DNA of 6,585 bases from an uncultured Moraxella sp. (GTDB lineage: Bacteria; Pseudomonadota; Gammaproteobacteria; Pseudomonadales; Moraxellaceae). Below, piece after piece: positions 1 through 5,678 of this stretch. The position numbers were made by a program, and so were the translations under genes. Each line of letters starts with the position of its first letter. The stretch's first letter is position 1. Under the pieces are notes generated by a model, which made no database searches, had not been told where the DNA came from, and saw nothing but the letters and a program-made list of their open reading frames with translations. The stretch lies in assembly GCA_943908425.1 (NCBI GenBank), contig CALTTC010000048.1, forward strand, positions 1 to 6,585, given 5' to 3'.

Positions 1-56
1 TTTGTCATTTGTCATTTGTCATTTGTCATTTGTCATTTGTCATTTGTCATTTGTCT
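1..56. repeat. Heptanucleotide tandem array (TTTGTCA), open at the left window edge
   Basis: Seven perfect copies of TTTGTCA are followed by an eighth with its last base changed (TTTGTCT, 50-56). The array probably continues left of the window. It overlaps the 3' end of dusC, whose stop codon is at 33-35. On the minus strand the unit reads TGACAAA, which meets a TGA in every frame within three units. On the plus strand it has no stop in any frame. The period is not a multiple of three, so copy-number change would shift any frame crossing it from the left. Confidence 0.97.
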
Positions 57-1028
57 ATTATTGGATACGGCGCGTTTAATCTCGTCTAGTGATTTTAATG
101 TTTTGATGTGTTGCCACAGCGGATAAGCTTCGCTATAGCCTTTGGTGAGCATCGCAAGCCATTGTTTGTAGCGACCAATCAGACCCTTGGTGTTGGTCGT
201 GGTATCGTCTAAAAACTGCCCTTGATAACGGCATAGCGTTTGCCAATCCATCGGCGATTTACCTTTGATGGTAGCGATTAAATCAGGGCGTGTTACCGCC
301 CCACGCCCTAGCATAAGATGGGGCGTGTTTGCTTGTGCCATACAGTGGTTGGCGTGCTGTTTTGTCCAAATCTCACCGTTGGCAATGATGGGTATGCCAA
401 GCTTAGTCAAAGGGGCGATTTTGTCCCAGTAGGCAGGGGGTTTGTAGCCTTGAGTTTTGGTGCGTGCGTGGACGACAAGCCAGCTTGCACCGCCATGTAC
501 CACAGCCCCTGCAATGTCGCTAAGCTTGTCGCTGTTGGTATAGCCTAGGCGGATTTTGGCGGAGACAGGCACGTTGGTTGGCACAGCACCACGCACGGTT
601 TTGATGATGGTATAAATGGTGTCAGGTTCATCAAGTAACACCGCTCCGCCTTTATGATTATTGACCGTTTTGGCAGGGCAACCAAAATTTAAATCAATCG
701 CTTTTGCCCCAAGGGCAATAGCAGTCATTGCACTTTGTGCCAGCATATCGCTGTTATTGCCCAAAAGCTGGATATGGACAGGCGTACCGCTTTTGGTATT
801 GCCATTGTTGCCCAAGTGGGGGTGTAGCTCTGGCACAAATTTATAAAAAATATGGGCAGGAACCGGGTAGTGAGTAACTCGGATAAATTCGCTGACCGTC
901 CAATCGTATTGCACGCCCAAATCATAGGCGATTTGCGTTAAAATTTGTCGCATTAACGGGTCGGTAAGCCCTTCCATTGGGGCAAGTAAGCGGACGGGGG
1001 CGGTGAATAATTGGTTAAAATTTGGCAT
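33..1028 (-). CDS. dusC: tRNA-dihydrouridine(16) synthase DusC
   Basis: This FMN enzyme uses NADPH to reduce a D-loop uridine in tRNA to dihydrouridine; the DusC branch is known for position 16. The 331-residue protein is a TIM barrel followed by a helical tRNA-binding domain. Visible motifs are the FMN-site LLAPMEGLTDPL (14-25), the catalytic DLNFGCPAKTVN with Cys117 (112-123), AKIRLG with Lys158 (157-162), VVHARTKTQGY (185-195), IIANGEIW (214-221) and the phosphate-binding MLGRGA (239-244). Cys-Pro-x-Lys-Thr-Val and Asn-Gly-Glu-Ile-Trp favour DusC over DusA or DusB, and the whole sequence aligns with E. coli DusC as I remember it (about 315 residues). The start is the only ATG before the barrel and adds about 11 residues; no good Shine-Dalgarno precedes it. 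The last residues (QMTNDK) and the stop lie in the heptamer array. A 364-bp gap separates it from the helicase, so it may have its own promoter, which I could not place. Confidence 0.95.
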   Translation of the reverse strand: MPNFNQLFTAPVRLLAPMEGLTDPLMRQILTQIAYDLGVQYDWTVSEFIRVTHYPVPAHIFYKFVPELHPHLGNNGNTKSGTPVHIQLLGNNSDMLAQSAMTAIALGAKAIDLNFGCPAKTVNNHKGGAVLLDEPDTIYTIIKTVRGAVPTNVPVSAKIRLGYTNSDKLSDIAGAVVHGGASWLVVHARTKTQGYKPPAYWDKIAPLTKLGIPIIANGEIWTKQHANHCMAQANTPHLMLGRGAVTRPDLIATIKGKSPMDWQTLCRYQGQFLDDTTTNTKGLIGRYKQWLAMLTKGYSEAYPLWQHIKTLKSLDEIKRAVSNNRQMTNDK

Positions 1029-1069
1029 AGGGGTTTTGGTACTAGGAGTTTGGTATTAGGGTTTTGGAT
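1028..1069. repeat. Three imperfect ~14-bp tandem copies upstream of dusC
   Basis: Three head-to-tail copies of 15, 14 and 13 bp begin TAGGGGTTTTGGTAC, TAGGAGTTTGGTAT and TAGGGTTTTGGAT. They start at the dusC initiation codon and run upstream of it, taking the place of a normal ribosome-binding region. On the transcribed strand this is C- and A-rich and carries no AGGAG-like sequence. Confidence 0.6.
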
Positions 1070-1170
1070 TGATTGTTAATGGGTGGTTTTTTGATAAACT
1101 GGAATATTAAGCTTGATAAACTATTAGGGTTTGTTAAAATCTAAATTCTGTTAAAATTTCATTGTCTATC

Positions 1171-1236
1171 CCCTTGTACATAAAGACTTTTAAGTAAATT
1201 TTAAAATATATTACGCTAAGCTTTGCTGTACAAGGG
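1171..1236. repeat. 66-bp element with terminal inverted repeats CCCTTGTACA
   Basis: CCCTTGTACA (1171-1180) and its exact reverse complement TGTACAAGGG (1227-1236) enclose 46 AT-rich bases. Inside the perfect 10 bp the ends can be extended imperfectly: the left continues T-AAAG-A-CTT and the right, read inward, GC-AAAG-CTT, giving about 18 bp with small gaps. No target-site duplication is evident. It could be a tiny non-autonomous element, a remnant, or an RNA hairpin. Confidence 0.5.
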
Positions 1237-1291
1237 TTTATATGCCAATAAAAACGGATACGAGTTAAAGGTGCCTATTAAACTAGCCTTA

Positions 1292-1333
1292 AACTTACCT
1301 AAATTAACTTACCTAAATTAACCTACCCAAATT
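1292..1333. repeat. Three 14-bp tandem copies (AACTTACCTAAATT)
   Basis: Copies one and two (1292-1305, 1306-1319) are identical, and copy three (1320-1333, AACCTACCCAAATT) has two C-for-T changes. The array ends 59 bp downstream of the helicase stop codon in the direction of that gene's transcription. Confidence 0.8.
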
Positions 1334-1392
1334 AAGCTTGGTGTGTTTCGGCTTGGTCTTAATATTAAAGCTTAATCCATATTAAATTAAAC

Positions 1393-2856
1393 TTAAACAT
1401 AAATCAATTTTTTGTGTGGTAAGTCGCCCAATAAATCGGCAATGCTATGTATATTTAGGCAAGTTTTGGCACGCGTGCAAGCTACATAAAGTAATCGCAA
1501 TTCTTCTGGGCTAATTTTGACGGACAAGGGTGTGCGTTCATACAAAAAATCATCGCTGATAATCACTCGCCCCCATTCTAGCCCTTTTGCTTTGTGGGCG
1601 GTTGAGACGATGTAGTCAGCGTTTTGTGGGGGGGTAAGCTTATTCATTGCTTGGCTTATGGTTTGTGTGCCGTATTCTTCAATGAGTCTAACCCACGTTT
1701 TTATCTCAAGCCCTGATGGCGTTTCGCTAAATTCTTGCACTTCACGCCAATGCCCAAAAGGGGCAAGCTCGGCAATGCCAACACTGCGTTTGCCAAGCTT
1801 TAGATTATCCGCCCCTTGACAAAACCGCAAAATCCGCTGACTGTCGGCTTGTAGTGCCACTTTATGCCCAAGTTTTAATCCTTTTAATAATTCACTAATA
1901 GCGGTAGCGTTGGTACGACATAAAATAGCGTCTTTTTGGCTAAATTTAGCGGAAAGCTGTACAATGCTTGTGATATCAGGATTGCCTTTTAGGGGGATAG
2001 ATTCTTGTAAGGCACTTAAAAATTGATTGGCAATATCGGCAATCTTTTCACCAAAACGAAAGGACTGGGTAAGTCTTGATTGTGGCAGTGGCAAGCGTTT
2101 CATTGCATTGACCGCCCCACGCCATTCATAAATTTGCTGATGAGCATCGCCAACATAGATGGTTTGGCAAGGCTGTTTCATAAGTGCTCCCATCATCAAG
2201 GGGTCGGCATCTTGAGCTTCATCAAATAAGATAAAATCGGCAGGGATAATGGGGTTTGACAGCGTCCAAAGTTTCAAATAAACATCGTGCTCAATACCGC
2301 CGCTGTGGCGTGGGTCAATGCTTTGTAGCCAGTGCGTTTCAAGGGCAGGGTAGAGTTGTTTTTGCAAGGCGGATAAGTCGTTTGGGTCTATCCAGTCAGG
2401 CAAGATGATATGACGTGGGGCAGGATATTCACTATTGGTTTTGCAAAAATGCTTTAGGCTTTCACTCACAATCCCCCCAAGCAAAAATGGGGTTAATAGA
2501 CTGGGTTTTTGTTGTACGCGATTGACGGTGATAGGGGTTAATTTTAAGGCGTCGGCAAGCTTGGCTGGGGTGAGTTTAGGCAGGCTAATTTTGGCAGTAA
2601 TGGCACGATGGACGTGGCGAAAGGCAAGCGAGTGAAAGGTTTGACAGCGGACGTTTGGCGGAAATTTGCTTTGGGCATCATTAGCAATGGCTTTATTAAA
2701 TGCCAAATATAGCCCACGCCCTTTTTTTTGTTCGCTGATGAGTTTGAGCGTTGATGTTTTGCCTGCCCCTGCATAGGCGACAATTTTAAAAGAATCGCCT
2801 GTCATTGCCATTTTTAAGGCGGTCATCTGTTCATCGGTTGGGCTAAAGTGGGTCAT
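1393..2856 (-). CDS. Superfamily 1 (UvrD/Rep-fold) DNA helicase, FBH1-like
   Basis: Probably an ATP-driven 3'-5' DNA helicase or translocase acting in repair or removal of recombinase filaments; that role is inferred from family. All core motifs are present in 487 residues: Q-motif PTDEQ (6-10), Walker A AYAGAGKTST (27-36), Ia CQTFHSLAF (71-79), II FDEAQD (211-216), III VGDAHQQIYEWRGA (235-248), IV LTQSFRFG (262-269), V STAHKAKGLEW (418-428) and VI LLYVACTRAK (455-464). It is far shorter than UvrD or Rep (about 670-720). Segments such as YLAFNKAIA, TFHSLAF, DVYLKLWTLS, QPCQTIYVGD and LTQSFRFG resemble the helicase core of eukaryotic FBH1 (FBXO18) as I remember it, without the F-box. The start is the first in-frame ATG ahead of the Q-motif; its ribosome site is poor. 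It lies 97 bp after tatC on the same strand, perhaps by read-through. A8 (residues 43-45) and C7 (408-410) runs lie in the coding strand. Confidence 0.9.
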   Translation of the reverse strand: MTHFSPTDEQMTALKMAMTGDSFKIVAYAGAGKTSTLKLISEQKKGRGLYLAFNKAIANDAQSKFPPNVRCQTFHSLAFRHVHRAITAKISLPKLTPAKLADALKLTPITVNRVQQKPSLLTPFLLGGIVSESLKHFCKTNSEYPAPRHIILPDWIDPNDLSALQKQLYPALETHWLQSIDPRHSGGIEHDVYLKLWTLSNPIIPADFILFDEAQDADPLMMGALMKQPCQTIYVGDAHQQIYEWRGAVNAMKRLPLPQSRLTQSFRFGEKIADIANQFLSALQESIPLKGNPDITSIVQLSAKFSQKDAILCRTNATAISELLKGLKLGHKVALQADSQRILRFCQGADNLKLGKRSVGIAELAPFGHWREVQEFSETPSGLEIKTWVRLIEEYGTQTISQAMNKLTPPQNADYIVSTAHKAKGLEWGRVIISDDFLYERTPLSVKISPEELRLLYVACTRAKTCLNIHSIADLLGDLPHKKLIYV

Positions 2857-2952
2857 AAATGGTCAATTAAGCGATAAATAGCGGTTAAGAAAACTGGCGG
2901 TCAGCGAGATACATTTAGGCGATACAGCAAATAACAAGACAATAACTGTTAT

Positions 2953-3726
2953 TTAAGACAAAGATTTGGTGTTTTTTGCCAGCACCCTTGCCAAAATCAG
3001 CCCAATCTCAAACAACAAGCACATCGGCACGGCAAGCATCACCATCGTCCCCCCGTCAGGCGGTGTAACAATGGCGGCAATAAAAAAACAGCCCACAATA
3101 ATGTAACGGCGTTTGTCGGCAAGGCTTGCGACCGAGACCACGTTCATCAGTACCAAAAGCAAAGTCGCTACAGGAATCTCAAACATCACCCCAAACACCA
3201 AAAATAGCCGTACCACAAAATTTAAATAACTGTCAATATCGGTCATCGGTAGCACGTTGTCAGGGGCGAATAATACCAAAAATTTTAGGGCAGGGACAAG
3301 CACCACAAAATAAGCAAACGCCACCCCAACATAAAATAGTAAAATGGCGGACAATAATAAAGGAATGGCAATGCGTTTTTCGTTACGGTATAAGGCTGGG
3401 GCGACAAATTGCCAAATTTGCCAAAAAATAAATGGCACACTTATAAATAACGCCACAAAAAAACTCAAGCGAATGGGGGCTAAAAACCCTGATGCCACAT
3501 CGGTCGCAATTAGGCTTGCTTGCTTTGGCAATAAGGCGACAAGCGGATTGGAGATAAAGTCGTACAATTCACGGCTAAAGCCCACCAACGCCAAAAATAC
3601 CACGGCGACAAAAGCGATAATATAAATGAGCCGTGTGCGTAATTCTGCAAAATGGGTCATAAGTGGCATATCGCTTATGCTGTCGGTTTGGTCGCTGTCG
3701 TGTCGCTTATCGTTATCGCTTGCCAT
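2953..3726 (-). CDS. tatC: Sec-independent protein translocase subunit TatC
   Basis: TatC is the polytopic inner-membrane core of the twin-arginine translocase; with TatB it recognises RR signal peptides, then recruits TatA. The 257-residue length is normal. A cytoplasmic N-terminus of about 30 polar residues leads to MTHFAELRTRL (23-33) and six hydrophobic segments at roughly 34-50, 87-110, 121-147, 168-195, 207-220 and 227-247. Conserved family features are Glu28 in the N-terminal motif, LIATDVASGFLAPIRL (72-87), QFVAPALYRNEKR (106-118, with Glu116), FGVMFEIPVA (178-187, with Glu183) and VTPPDGG (220-226). Its ATG shares one base with the tatB stop (TAATG) and lacks a clear Shine-Dalgarno of its own, which points to translational coupling with tatB. 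The neighbour downstream on the same strand is the helicase gene. Confidence 0.98.
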   Translation of the reverse strand: MASDNDKRHDSDQTDSISDMPLMTHFAELRTRLIYIIAFVAVVFLALVGFSRELYDFISNPLVALLPKQASLIATDVASGFLAPIRLSFFVALFISVPFIFWQIWQFVAPALYRNEKRIAIPLLLSAILLFYVGVAFAYFVVLVPALKFLVLFAPDNVLPMTDIDSYLNFVVRLFLVFGVMFEIPVATLLLVLMNVVSVASLADKRRYIIVGCFFIAAIVTPPDGGTMVMLAVPMCLLFEIGLILARVLAKNTKSLS

Positions 3727-4547
3727 TAGTGAGTCTGCTTTTGGGCTGTGTGTGTGATATTGTGTGGCGAATTGTCATCGGCGGTATTAACATTGGTGGC
3801 GGTACTTGTGGCGTTGTCGGTCAAATTGGCGTGTTCTTGGCTGGCTGTCGCTAAGTCGGTTATCGTTAAGTCAGCTTTTGTTAGCTGGATGTTGGCGTTA
3901 TGGCGTGTTAAATCGTCAATTAAATCCGTGTTTTGGGTATTTGCTAACTGGGTATTTGTATTTGCTAACTGGGTATTTGTAAAGTCAGTATCGGTTAGGG
4001 GGCGTGTTAAATCGGTATCTTTGTCGGTATTTGCCCAATCGGCAGATGCGTCGTTATTCGCTGTGTTAAATTGATAAAGTAGGCGTTCGGCTTTGGTGTT
4101 GGGCAAAAAAGGAGCAGGGGGCAGACGCTTTTTTTTGTCAAAATCGCCAAGCAAAAAAAAGCGATAAGTCATCGGTGCGGTTGTGGCGTATGGTGCTTTC
4201 GGATTTTGGGGGTTGGCACTGGTATCGGCGGTTGAATCTGGGCTTGTTGAATCTAGGCTTAGAATTTGTTGCTCGTTTTTGGCAATGCTACGCTCTAAAT
4301 TCATCATTTGGGCTTTTATGGCATTTTCACTTTGGCGTAAGGTGGCAAGCTCTTTTTTGATTTGCTCTTGGGTCTCTAATAGCTCAAGCTCGGTCATCAT
4401 ATCGTGGGTTAGGCGATTTTTGGCGTGTACAAGTAAGGCGTAGTATTTGCCAAGCGTGCGTGCGGCTTTGGGCAATTTGTCAGGCCCTAGCACAATCAGG
4501 GCAATGATACCAAATAGCCCAAGCTCAAATAAGCCTAAATTAAACAT
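3726..4547 (-). CDS. tatB: Sec-independent protein translocase subunit TatB, with extended low-complexity tail
   Basis: TatB pairs with TatC in the signal-peptide receptor of the Tat translocase. The N-terminus is typical: a single membrane helix (about 5-20) with Glu8, the hinge LGPDKLPKAARTLG (20-33) and then an amphipathic/coiled helix of charged residues (about 34-95). MFNLGLFELG and VLGPDKLP distinguish it from TatA. At 273 residues it is about 100 longer than E. coli TatB (171). The extra length is a Thr/Asn/Asp/Ala-rich tail (about 163-273) containing the duplicated NTQLANT (191-197, 198-204). Between helix and tail is a separate segment rich in K, P and F (about 126-160). The start has a weak GGAAA about 5 nt upstream. 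A candidate promoter lies at 4572-4600, and tatC follows with a one-base overlap. A8 and T8 runs at 4129-4136 and 4153-4160 form an inverted repeat inside the gene. Confidence 0.94.
   Translation of the reverse strand: MFNLGLFELGLFGIIALIVLGPDKLPKAARTLGKYYALLVHAKNRLTHDMMTELELLETQEQIKKELATLRQSENAIKAQMMNLERSIAKNEQQILSLDSTSPDSTADTSANPQNPKAPYATTAPMTYRFFLLGDFDKKKRLPPAPFLPNTKAERLLYQFNTANNDASADWANTDKDTDLTRPLTDTDFTNTQLANTNTQLANTQNTDLIDDLTRHNANIQLTKADLTITDLATASQEHANLTDNATSTATNVNTADDNSPHNITHTAQKQTH
3940..3981. repeat. Perfect 21-bp tandem duplication inside tatB
   Basis: Two exact adjacent copies (3940-3960 and 3961-3981) of a 21-bp unit contain TTTGCTAACTGGGTATTTG. Being a multiple of three, the unit keeps the tatB frame and encodes NTQLANT twice. 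The core GGTATTTG also recurs at 3936, 3951, 3972 and 4026, so the surrounding tail appears to have grown by repeated small duplications. Confidence 0.95.
4126..4163. repeat. 11-bp perfect inverted repeat built on T8 and A8 runs within tatB
   Basis: CGC followed by eight T (4126-4136) and eight A followed by GCG (4153-4163) are exact reverse complements, 16 bases apart. In tatB mRNA the A run encodes Lys138-Lys140 (AAA AAA AAG) and the U run encodes Phe130-Phe131-Leu132. The two runs could pair in a hairpin, and each is a possible slippage site. Confidence 0.85.
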
Positions 4548-4571
4548 CGCATTTCCAAAATCAACTCAAAA

Positions 4572-4600
4572 ACCATACGCTTAAGTTGGTCAAAAACCAA
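4572..4600 (-). promoter_or_regulatory. Candidate sigma-70 promoter for tatBC
   Basis: On the minus strand TTGGTT (4595-4600) is separated by 17 bp from TATGGT (4572-4577), about 24 bp upstream of the tatB ATG. The -35 matches the one proposed for rpmI. The -10 box is imperfect and the region is AT-rich, so a chance match is possible. The long gap behind tatA makes a separate promoter plausible. Confidence 0.3.
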
Positions 4601-4660
4601 AAGTAGCTGTCTTAACGATACGCCCAATCAAGCCACTTACCCCAAATAAACCACTGCATT

Positions 4661-4717
4661 CATAAAAACAGCTTCATAAAATCAGTTTTATAAAAACAAT
4701 ATTCATAACAGTAGTAA
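4661..4717. repeat. Degenerate 14-bp-period array (CATAAAAACAGCTT family)
   Basis: Successive 14-bp units read CATAAAAACAGCTT (4661), CATAAAATCAGTTT (4675), TATAAAAACAATAT (4689) and, after a one-base slip, CATAACAGTAGTAA (4704). The shared core is roughly CATAAAANCAG. Copies one and two match best and the rest have decayed. Confidence 0.55.
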
Positions 4718-4970
4718 AAGCCATATCAATAAAACCGTACTAACAGCTATCGTACTAACAACCAAAGTATCAATCACGCAAACGGTTTGGAAAAACATTG
4801 ACTTTGGATAAATGGCTTGATTAAATCGCCATCAATCATTTTACTTTAAACGCTCATTAAAATTAAGCACTCATTAAAATTTTAAAAACATTGCTTTTAA
4901 GACAAAATGCAAATGCCTTAATTACCCAATATAAAATAGCTGGTGATAAAGCCTTTTTTGGCTTGAAATG

Positions 4971-5067
4971 CTGTCTTACCTAAAATACTGTCTTAACTGT
5001 TATTTAGCCCATCTTATTGTTGGTTTTTTAAAACCTTAAAGACTGTTCTTAAAGACCGTTATTTAGT
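4971..5067. repeat. Dispersed CTGTCTTAAC / GTTATTTAG repeats
   Basis: CTGTCTTACC (4971-4980), CTGTCTTAAC (4988-4997) and CTGTTCTTAA (5043-5052) are variants of one motif, and a further copy, CTGTCTTAACG, lies at 4607-4617. The second and third are followed by GTTATTTAG (4999-5007 and about 5058-5066), which suggests an older 55-bp-spaced duplication. No function can be read from it. Confidence 0.45.
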
Positions 5068-5130
5068 ACTGTTCAAGACGGTTTACAACTATTATTTGCT
5101 CACTATTTGCTTGGCACGAATGGTTACACG

Positions 5131-5186
5131 GTTTTTAGACATTATTTTTTAGATATTGTTTTTTAAATCCCGTTTTTTAAACCCCA
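5131..5186. repeat. Four 14-bp units overlapping the tatA stop codon
   Basis: In strict 14-bp register the units are GTTTTTAGACATTA (5131), TTTTTTAGATATTG (5145), TTTTTTAAATCCCG (5159) and TTTTTTAAACCCCA (5173). The last includes the tatA stop (5177-5179) and its final codons. The common part is TTTTTTARA. Three different T-rich units also give A-runs on the tatA transcript, which is the wrong polarity for a terminator. Confidence 0.75.
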
Positions 5187-5461
5187 TTTTTATCGTTATC
5201 GGCATTGACGACAACGGTTTTTTCTACAATCACAGGTTTTTCTACCACAATGGGGTCGCCTGTGTGGCTGATTGTGGTTTTGTTTTCTAGCGTTTGGGTG
5301 TGGGTATGCGTGTGCGTTTTGGTCTCGTCCTGCACAGCGTCTTTAAAGCCTTTGACCGCTTGCCCCAAATCTTTGCCTGCGTTTTTTAATTTGCTTGTGC
5401 CAAAAATCACTACCACCACCGCCAAAAATATCAGCCAATGCGTTAAAGAAAATCCGCCCAT
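5177..5461 (-). CDS. tatA: Sec-independent protein translocase subunit TatA
   Basis: TatA oligomerises at the TatBC-substrate complex to form the passage for folded proteins. The 94-residue protein shows the standard plan: MGGFSLTHWL start, one membrane helix (about 6-20) with a polar residue at position 8 (His; Gln in E. coli), the FG hinge (20-21) and the amphipathic helix KLKNAGKDLGQAVKGFKDA (24-42). The DLGQAVKGFK segment identifies TatA rather than TatB. The polar tail carries a Thr-His run (THTHTHTQT, 49-57) and a repeated VEK element (about 71-85). The start is well supported by AAGGAG five bases upstream (5467-5472). A candidate extended -10 promoter lies just ahead. It faces away from rpmI and is separated from tatB by 629 bp, unlike the usual compact tatABC. 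Confidence 0.97.
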   Translation of the reverse strand: MGGFSLTHWLIFLAVVVVIFGTSKLKNAGKDLGQAVKGFKDAVQDETKTHTHTHTQTLENKTTISHTGDPIVVEKPVIVEKTVVVNADNDKNGV

Positions 5462-5487
5462 AATCGCTCCTTTTGTCCGTTGTTATC

Positions 5488-5516
5488 ATCATACCACAGT
5501 TATTGCTTGCTATAAA
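5488..5516 (-). promoter_or_regulatory. Candidate extended -10 promoter for tatA
   Basis: On the minus strand TGG precedes TATGAT (5488-5493), forming TGnTATGAT, with TTTATA (5511-5516) 17 bp farther upstream as a weak -35. Transcription would start near 5481, leaving a leader of about 20 nt that includes the AAGGAG site at 5467-5472. Confidence 0.5.
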
Positions 5517-5555
5517 GGGCAAAAATGGCTTAATTAAACGTGGTTTGATTTAACA

Positions 5556-5578
5556 ATGATGGCTTAATTGCCCATCAT
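5556..5578. repeat. Inverted repeat ATGATGG-N9-CCATCAT between divergent promoters
   Basis: Perfect 7-bp arms (5556-5562 and 5572-5578) enclose CTTAATTGC. It lies between the tatA and rpmI promoters and overlaps the second copy of an 11-bp direct repeat, ATGGCTTAATT (5525-5535 and 5559-5569). No T-run follows on either strand, so it is not a terminator; an operator is possible but unsupported. Confidence 0.4.
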
Positions 5579-5641
5579 CAAAACATAGAAGTATCAAAAG
5601 GCAAAAGTATCAAAACATAAAATCCTAGCGATAAATTTATC

Positions 5642-5669
5642 TTGGTTTTTGGTTAATTTGTGTTATAAT
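5642..5669 (+). promoter_or_regulatory. Sigma-70 promoter for rpmI-rplT, extended -10
   Basis: TATAAT (5664-5669) is a perfect -10 preceded by TG (5661-5662), giving TGtTATAAT. TTGGTT (5642-5647) serves as -35 with a 16-bp spacer. Transcription starting near 5676 would give a leader of about 54 nt before the rpmI ATG. This is the strongest promoter in the window, as expected for ribosomal protein genes. Confidence 0.8.
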
Positions 5670-5678
5670 GATCGCCCC

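Larger units (their letters stand above)
1029..1392. other. Non-coding gap between the helicase gene and dusC
   Basis: The 364 bp are AT-rich and hold no convincing gene on either strand. They contain the three ~14-bp copies next to dusC, the direct repeat TTGATAAACT (1091-1100 and 1113-1122), TGTTAAAAT twice (1132-1140 and 1149-1157), a 66-bp inverted-repeat element (1171-1236), a three-copy 14-bp array (1292-1333) and four AAGCTT sites. I saw no strong sigma-70 promoter for dusC and no hairpin plus T-run terminator for the helicase gene. Confidence 0.7.
4548..5176. other. 629-bp non-coding gap between tatA and tatB
   Basis: This AT-rich stretch separates two genes that normally adjoin. I found no gene, tRNA or recognisable RNA on either strand. 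It holds the 14-bp-period arrays at 4661-4717 and 5131-5186, the CTGTCTTA-type repeats at 4607-5067, the direct repeat CGTACTAACA (4736-4745, 4751-4760) and CTCATTAAAATT twice (4853-4864, 4870-4881). A candidate promoter for tatB lies at its left end. No hairpin with a T-run follows tatA, so read-through is not excluded. Confidence 0.7.

Noticed and set aside
1..56. CRISPR array at either window end
   Set aside because: Units of 7 and 8 bp are directly adjacent, without spacers or palindromic repeats.
318..925. Open frames overlapping dusC on both strands
   Set aside because: They lie wholly within dusC, lack ribosome sites, and give no family-like sequence.
2929..2954. Inverted repeat AAATAAC / GTTATTT at the tatC stop as a terminator
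   Set aside because: The stem is entirely A/T-rich except one C-G pair, the loop is 12 nt, and no T-run follows on the minus strand.
3126..4443. Plus-strand open frames across tatC and tatB
   Set aside because: They are antisense to well-supported Tat genes and look like translated complements of hydrophobic or low-complexity codons.
4548..5176. A hidden or decayed gene between tatA and tatB
   Set aside because: No frame on either strand shows recognisable protein sequence, a ribosome site or a long open stretch; the region is repeat-like and AT-rich.
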